Origin: Acanthaster planci
Lineage: Eukaryota > Echinodermata > Asteroidea > Valvatida > Acanthasteridae
DNA length: 62,000 nt
Assembly: GCF_001949145.1 (NCBI RefSeq)
Contig: NW_019091458.1
Coordinates: 398,637-460,636, forward strand
Direction of reading: 5' to 3'
Shown in pieces: positions 61,618 through 62,000 of the stretch. Made by a program: the position numbers and the translations under genes. How positions within the stretch are numbered: the first letter of the stretch is position 1; each line of letters begins with the position of its first letter. A model generated the notes under the pieces. The model saw only the letters and a list, made by a program, of their open reading frames with translations, was not told the DNA's origin and did no database searches.

Positions 61618-62000
61618 CTGGAGGGAAAGAAGAAACATGCGGACAATCGATTCTTGACGAAGTATTATTTATAAGCACTTGAAATGTCGTTAAAGTTTCA
61701 ACTGCCCACACATTCATTGTTACTCTTTTCGATGTCACTGGCTGAGGGTGCCAGTCAGCTTTACTGAATTCTGAAAAACCACAGAGAACGCGTTCCGACA
61801 CGCATTGTACGTGTGAGAAAAACAGTAACTGGTAATGAAACCAAAAATTGTGAACTCAACAAAATCTGGCACAAGTTTAGATTACAGAAACCTTGCATTA
61901 GCCATCCTCCCTGAGGGCAGCTGTTGGCATTAAAACAATGAGTACAAAGGATTTCTTCATGCAGAGTGGGCAGGAATAAACACCTGTTCAAAGTGAGGAA

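Noticed and set aside
1-62000. CRISPR arrays, bacterial operons, phage, plasmid or viral genes
   Set aside because: The window is intron-bearing animal DNA; no regularly spaced identical repeats, ribosome-binding sites or viral protein motifs were seen.

Overview
The window is nuclear DNA from an animal, most likely a marine invertebrate deuterostome. A lancelet is my first guess; an echinoderm or hemichordate is not excluded. The evidence is short coding exons with GT-AG introns of about 0.3-1.4 kb, five single-copy genes that read at about vertebrate length, a GalNAc alpha-2,6-sialyltransferase (a family typical of deuterostomes), tRNA-derived SINE-like sequence, many small inverted-repeat transposons and three assembly gaps (13076-13716, 24849-25238, 48188-48402).

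Five genes alternate in orientation. (1) PIKFYVE, minus strand, 516-4527: the N-terminal third with the FYVE finger; the rest lies off the left edge. (2) NUB1, plus strand, 6430-12719: complete, 620 aa, with ubiquitin-like and three UBA domains. (3) CDC27/APC3, minus strand, 18133-30883: complete, 19 coding exons, 850 aa. (4) An ST6GALNAC3/4-like sialyltransferase, plus strand, 31092-36136: 475 aa if the first two exons are right. (5) DNA topoisomerase II, minus strand, 38499-61617: 24 exons, 1254 aa, from the end of the ATPase/transducer region to the stop; the N-terminus is off the right edge. All 60 introns I placed are GT-AG and preserve frame.

The genes form two head-to-head pairs (PIKFYVE/NUB1 and CDC27/ST6GALNAC) with compact shared 5' regions, and two tail-to-tail pairs (NUB1/CDC27 and ST6GALNAC/TOP2). 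Their jobs are endosomal lipid signalling, NEDD8/ubiquitin turnover, APC/C ubiquitin ligation, Golgi sialylation and DNA topology. They are not an operon or pathway; the linkage looks like ancestral synteny.

Introns and UTRs hold the accessory content. I see several TTAA-flanked non-autonomous element families, TA-flanked fold-back elements, a family with CAGACCTGCCAAC termini and 6-bp target duplications, a SINE with pol III boxes, a tRNA-like sequence, a 340-bp pentanucleotide repeat and a degenerate minisatellite. I found no CRISPR array, bacterial operon or obvious new enzymatic system. The most interesting signals are the TTAA element collection, the extended sialyltransferase termini and the run of symmetric phase-1 exons in the TOP2 tail.
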